Part shown: positions 61,514 to 63,325 of the stretch, one piece after another | Position numbering within the stretch: position 1 is the first letter of the stretch | How the letters are laid out: the number at the start of each line of letters is the position of its first letter | NCBI GenBank assembly: GCA_039630235.1 | Contig: JBCNVI010000002.1 | Location: 150,017-213,341, forward strand | Direction: 5' to 3' | From: Candidatus Hydrothermales bacterium | GTDB taxonomy: Bacteria > Hydrothermota > Hydrothermia > Hydrothermales > JAJRUZ01 | DNA: 63,325 nucleotides | Program-made: the position numbers and the translations under genes | Notes under the pieces: model-generated | Databases searched by the model: none | Seen by the model: only the letters and a program-made list of their open reading frames with translations | What the model was told of the DNA's origin: nothing

Positions 61514-62080
61514 ATGTTAAAAATACTTTTACTTTTTATTCTTTTGCAATTAAAAATTGAAAGAGTTCTAAACAAAAATTCAACACCTGAGGAAAGGATC
61601 AAAACAGCGCTTCAGTTTAAAGATAAAGAAATTAAACTTCCATCTAAAATAAAGGCAATTATTAGAACAAATAAGGGGGAAATAACCTGTGAACTTTATC
61701 CTCAATATGCTCCAAAAACAGTTAGTAATTTCGTTAAATTAGCTCTTCTTGGATTCTATGATGGTCTAAGATTTCATAGATATGTTCCTGATTTTGTAAT
61801 ACAGGGTGGAGATCCCTATGGAACCGGTTTCGGAAACGCAGGATATACAATTCCTCTTGAAACTCATCCAAAGGCTAAGCATATCGAGGGTGCCTTAGGG
61901 ATGGCAAGAGCTACTGATCCAAACTCAGGTTCCTGTCAATTTTACATAACTCTCTCAGCAACACCACATTTAGATGGAAGCTATACGGTTTTTGGTAGAG
62001 TAGTAAAGGGAATGGATGTAGTAAAAAAACTCAGACAGAATGACATAATTGAAAAGATTTCAATTGTTGAGGATAAGTGA
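61514..62080 (+). CDS. Exported cyclophilin-type peptidyl-prolyl isomerase
   Basis: 188 residues. A hydrophobic N-terminus (LKILLLFILLQLKI) resembles a short signal sequence, followed by a linker and the cyclophilin domain: ITCELYPQYAPKTVSNFVKLA, FHRYVPDFVIQGGDPYGTGFGNAGY, EGALGMARATDPNSGSCQFYI and VFGRVVKGMDVVKKL. The Arg in FHR and the QGGDP motif are intact. It likely assists folding of exported proteins in the periplasm. GTGA coupling joins it to the downstream beta-propeller gene. Confidence 0.93.
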   Translation: MLKILLLFILLQLKIERVLNKNSTPEERIKTALQFKDKEIKLPSKIKAIIRTNKGEITCELYPQYAPKTVSNFVKLALLGFYDGLRFHRYVPDFVIQGGDPYGTGFGNAGYTIPLETHPKAKHIEGALGMARATDPNSGSCQFYITLSATPHLDGSYTVFGRVVKGMDVVKKLRQNDIIEKISIVEDK

Positions 62081-63325
62081 TTTTTTTGATTTTATTTATC
62101 TCAATTGAAAATTTTAAGGTAATTTATCCAACCTATCTTGGAAATCCTCACAGAAATTTTTATGGAATTAATCCTCCTGACAGTTTATCTTTAAAGTGGA
62201 AAATCTACCTAGGATTTGCAAAAAGTGGTGCAAGAGGGCAAATTGTTTGGGGAGGGACCTCGTGGTCTACACAGGCTCTGATAACTGAGGAAAAGGGAGA
62301 CACCTTTTTGTACATTCCTAGCTTATCTCACTATCTTTTTAAAGTAAGGTTTAAAACTGGAGAATTAGTTTATAAGACTAAGTTTAACGACGCTCTTAAG
62401 ATGACTCCTTCTTTTTTTGTGGACGACAAAAGAATTTTTCTATTGGTAGGTACAAGAAAAGGGCTTTACAAAAGTGTAGGGGATAATGATGTAAAAACTC
62501 TACATCTTGTATCTCCAGATAACGGAGAAATTATTTTTTCTAAAAAGGTTCCGAAAACTTTAAGCTTCAGTAAAGATACAGACGCCTCTCCCATAGTTTT
62601 AAAAGGAAAAATATACTGGGCCTGTGAAAATGGCTATCTTTATAAAAGTATTATCAGAGAAAATGAAATTGTAAATTTAGATTCCGTTAAACTGTTTGAT
62701 GACTCAGAGGCAAAGAAAAAGAGAGGCAACGTTACAATAGAGGCTTCTCCAACACTTTTTAATGACCTTATTTTTGTTTCCTCAAGTTCAGGCCGCTTTT
62801 TCGGAGTTGATACGGCTAATCTTGATGTAAAATTCGATATTAACCTGGGAGGAGACCTAAACGGAACACCTCACCTTCTGAGTGATGAAAAACTTCTCGT
62901 AACAAAGGAATCAGAGTCAAAAGAGGATGGTGGTGTTTTTCTTATTGATCCCTTTAAAACAGAAAACCCTATTGTTTGGTTTTTTCCAATAAAAAGGAGC
63001 ATTCTAAGAAAATTTGGAAAGGGAGTTATAGGAAGTGCAATTAGCAACGAATTTTACGTAGGAGACTCCCTACCAAGACTTGTAGCCTTCAACGGAACTG
63101 ATGGTTACTTTTACGTTTTATCTTTGGACTCTATGCCAGAGGTTGTCTTCAAAGAATTTATAGGAGGATCAATCTCAACTCCTCTAATATTTAAAGATAG
63201 AATAATTACCTGCAGCGCAAATGGAAGCATCTTACTTTATGAAATTAAGTTTGAAAGATCATGGGAGGGAAAATTAAAAAACAAAAGGGGAGATAAGTTT
63301 AACGCAAAAATAAAAGTTATTTCAG
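62077..63325 (+). CDS. PQQ-like beta-propeller protein, 3' truncated by window edge
   Basis: A frame from GTG 62077 runs open for 416 codons to the right edge. A hydrophobic signal-like start (MIFLILFISI) is followed by propeller blades with recurring strand patterns: PIVLKGKIYWACENGYLYK, SPTLFNDLIFVSSSSGRFFGVD, TPHLLSDEKLLVTKES and TPLIFKDRIITCSANGSILLYE. This matches PQQ-like/WD-type repeat domains of exported proteins. Enzyme motifs for quinoprotein dehydrogenases are not visible, so a binding or assembly role is more likely. The start overlaps the cyclophilin stop as GTGA. Confidence 0.8.
   Translation, partial: MIFLILFISIENFKVIYPTYLGNPHRNFYGINPPDSLSLKWKIYLGFAKSGARGQIVWGGTSWSTQALITEEKGDTFLYIPSLSHYLFKVRFKTGELVYKTKFNDALKMTPSFFVDDKRIFLLVGTRKGLYKSVGDNDVKTLHLVSPDNGEIIFSKKVPKTLSFSKDTDASPIVLKGKIYWACENGYLYKSIIRENEIVNLDSVKLFDDSEAKKKRGNVTIEASPTLFNDLIFVSSSSGRFFGVDTANLDVKFDINLGGDLNGTPHLLSDEKLLVTKESESKEDGGVFLIDPFKTENPIVWFFPIKRSILRKFGKGVIGSAISNEFYVGDSLPRLVAFNGTDGYFYVLSLDSMPEVVFKEFIGGSISTPLIFKDRIITCSANGSILLYEIKFERSWEGKLKNKRGDKFNAKIKVIS

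Noticed and set aside
1-63325. CRISPR arrays, prophage, transposons, or a toxin-antitoxin module
   Set aside because: No spaced direct repeats, integrases, transposases, capsid genes or paired small toxin/antitoxin genes were found on either strand.

Overview
The window is a gene-dense, AT-rich bacterial chromosome segment. No gap between annotated features exceeds 300 bp; the longest are 193 bp (3708-3900) and 265 bp (49184-49448). Lipid A and LPS genes (lpxK, an LptF/G permease) and a subtilase with a type IX-secretion-like C-terminal sorting domain point to a diderm of the FCB type or a nearby candidate phylum. A ferredoxin-linked 2-oxoacid oxidoreductase, a sulfide:quinone reductase-like flavoprotein, a MenA-like prenyltransferase and a zinc-site ATP sulfurylase suggest anaerobic or microaerobic, sulfur-linked, menaquinone-based metabolism, possibly thermophilic. 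A WOR-3/Hydrothermae-like lineage is my guess; no 16S rRNA is present to test it.

Layout. 1-3707 (-): phoH, 7TM-HD phosphohydrolase, ybeY and a partial CNNM/DUF21 gene. 3901-8068 (+): ATP sulfurylase, an AlkP-superfamily enzyme, an uncertain deoxyhypusine-synthase-like protein and a sugar epimerase that lacks a standard start codon. 8071-10729 (-): SfsA-like, LysW-like zinc ribbon, MtaB-like methylthiotransferase, small hypothetical. 10858-13274 (+): redox island with an Rrf2 regulator and visible operator, peroxiredoxin, a truncated peroxiredoxin remnant and an SQR-like flavoprotein. 13289-17825: two tRNA-Ser genes, lpxK, lptF/G, a DUF59 protein, a tandem Usp and holB. 17839-23621: queG, then purA-tilS-hpt-ftsH (-).

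23672-30103 (+): tRNA-Thr, phosphohexomutase, dnaX, OsmC, antiporter, recX, ilvE and rpiB. 30075-38835 (+): UPF0282-like hydrolase, hisC, nusB, phosphoesterase, PAP2, histidine kinase, response regulator, DUF4388, DUF488 and a two-gene 2-oxoacid:ferredoxin oxidoreductase whose gamma domain is fused to beta. 38850-43594 (+): secreted subtilase and two glycosyltransferases. 43587-49183 (-): comEC core followed by two tandem paralogous STAND-like/TPR proteins of unknown function, the least explained block. 49264-51968 (+): a decayed cold-shock gene, ychF, then rpsF-ssb-rpsR-rplI with a hairpin over the rpsF Shine-Dalgarno site. 51965-59290 (+): DUF3307, DUF151, aldehyde dehydrogenase, SerA-like, DUF1015, and a large zinc metalloprotease. 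59347-61462 (-): a PASTA protein and a flavin-reductase-like/UbiA fusion. 61514-63325 (+): a cyclophilin and a partial beta-propeller protein.

Expression signals are simple. Genes overlap by ATGA, GTGA or TTGA junctions inside long operons, and TTG and GTG starts are common. Several operon heads show TTGAA-type -35 boxes 17-18 bases from TATAAT-like -10 boxes. A few -10 boxes lie so close to the start codon that the transcripts may be leaderless.
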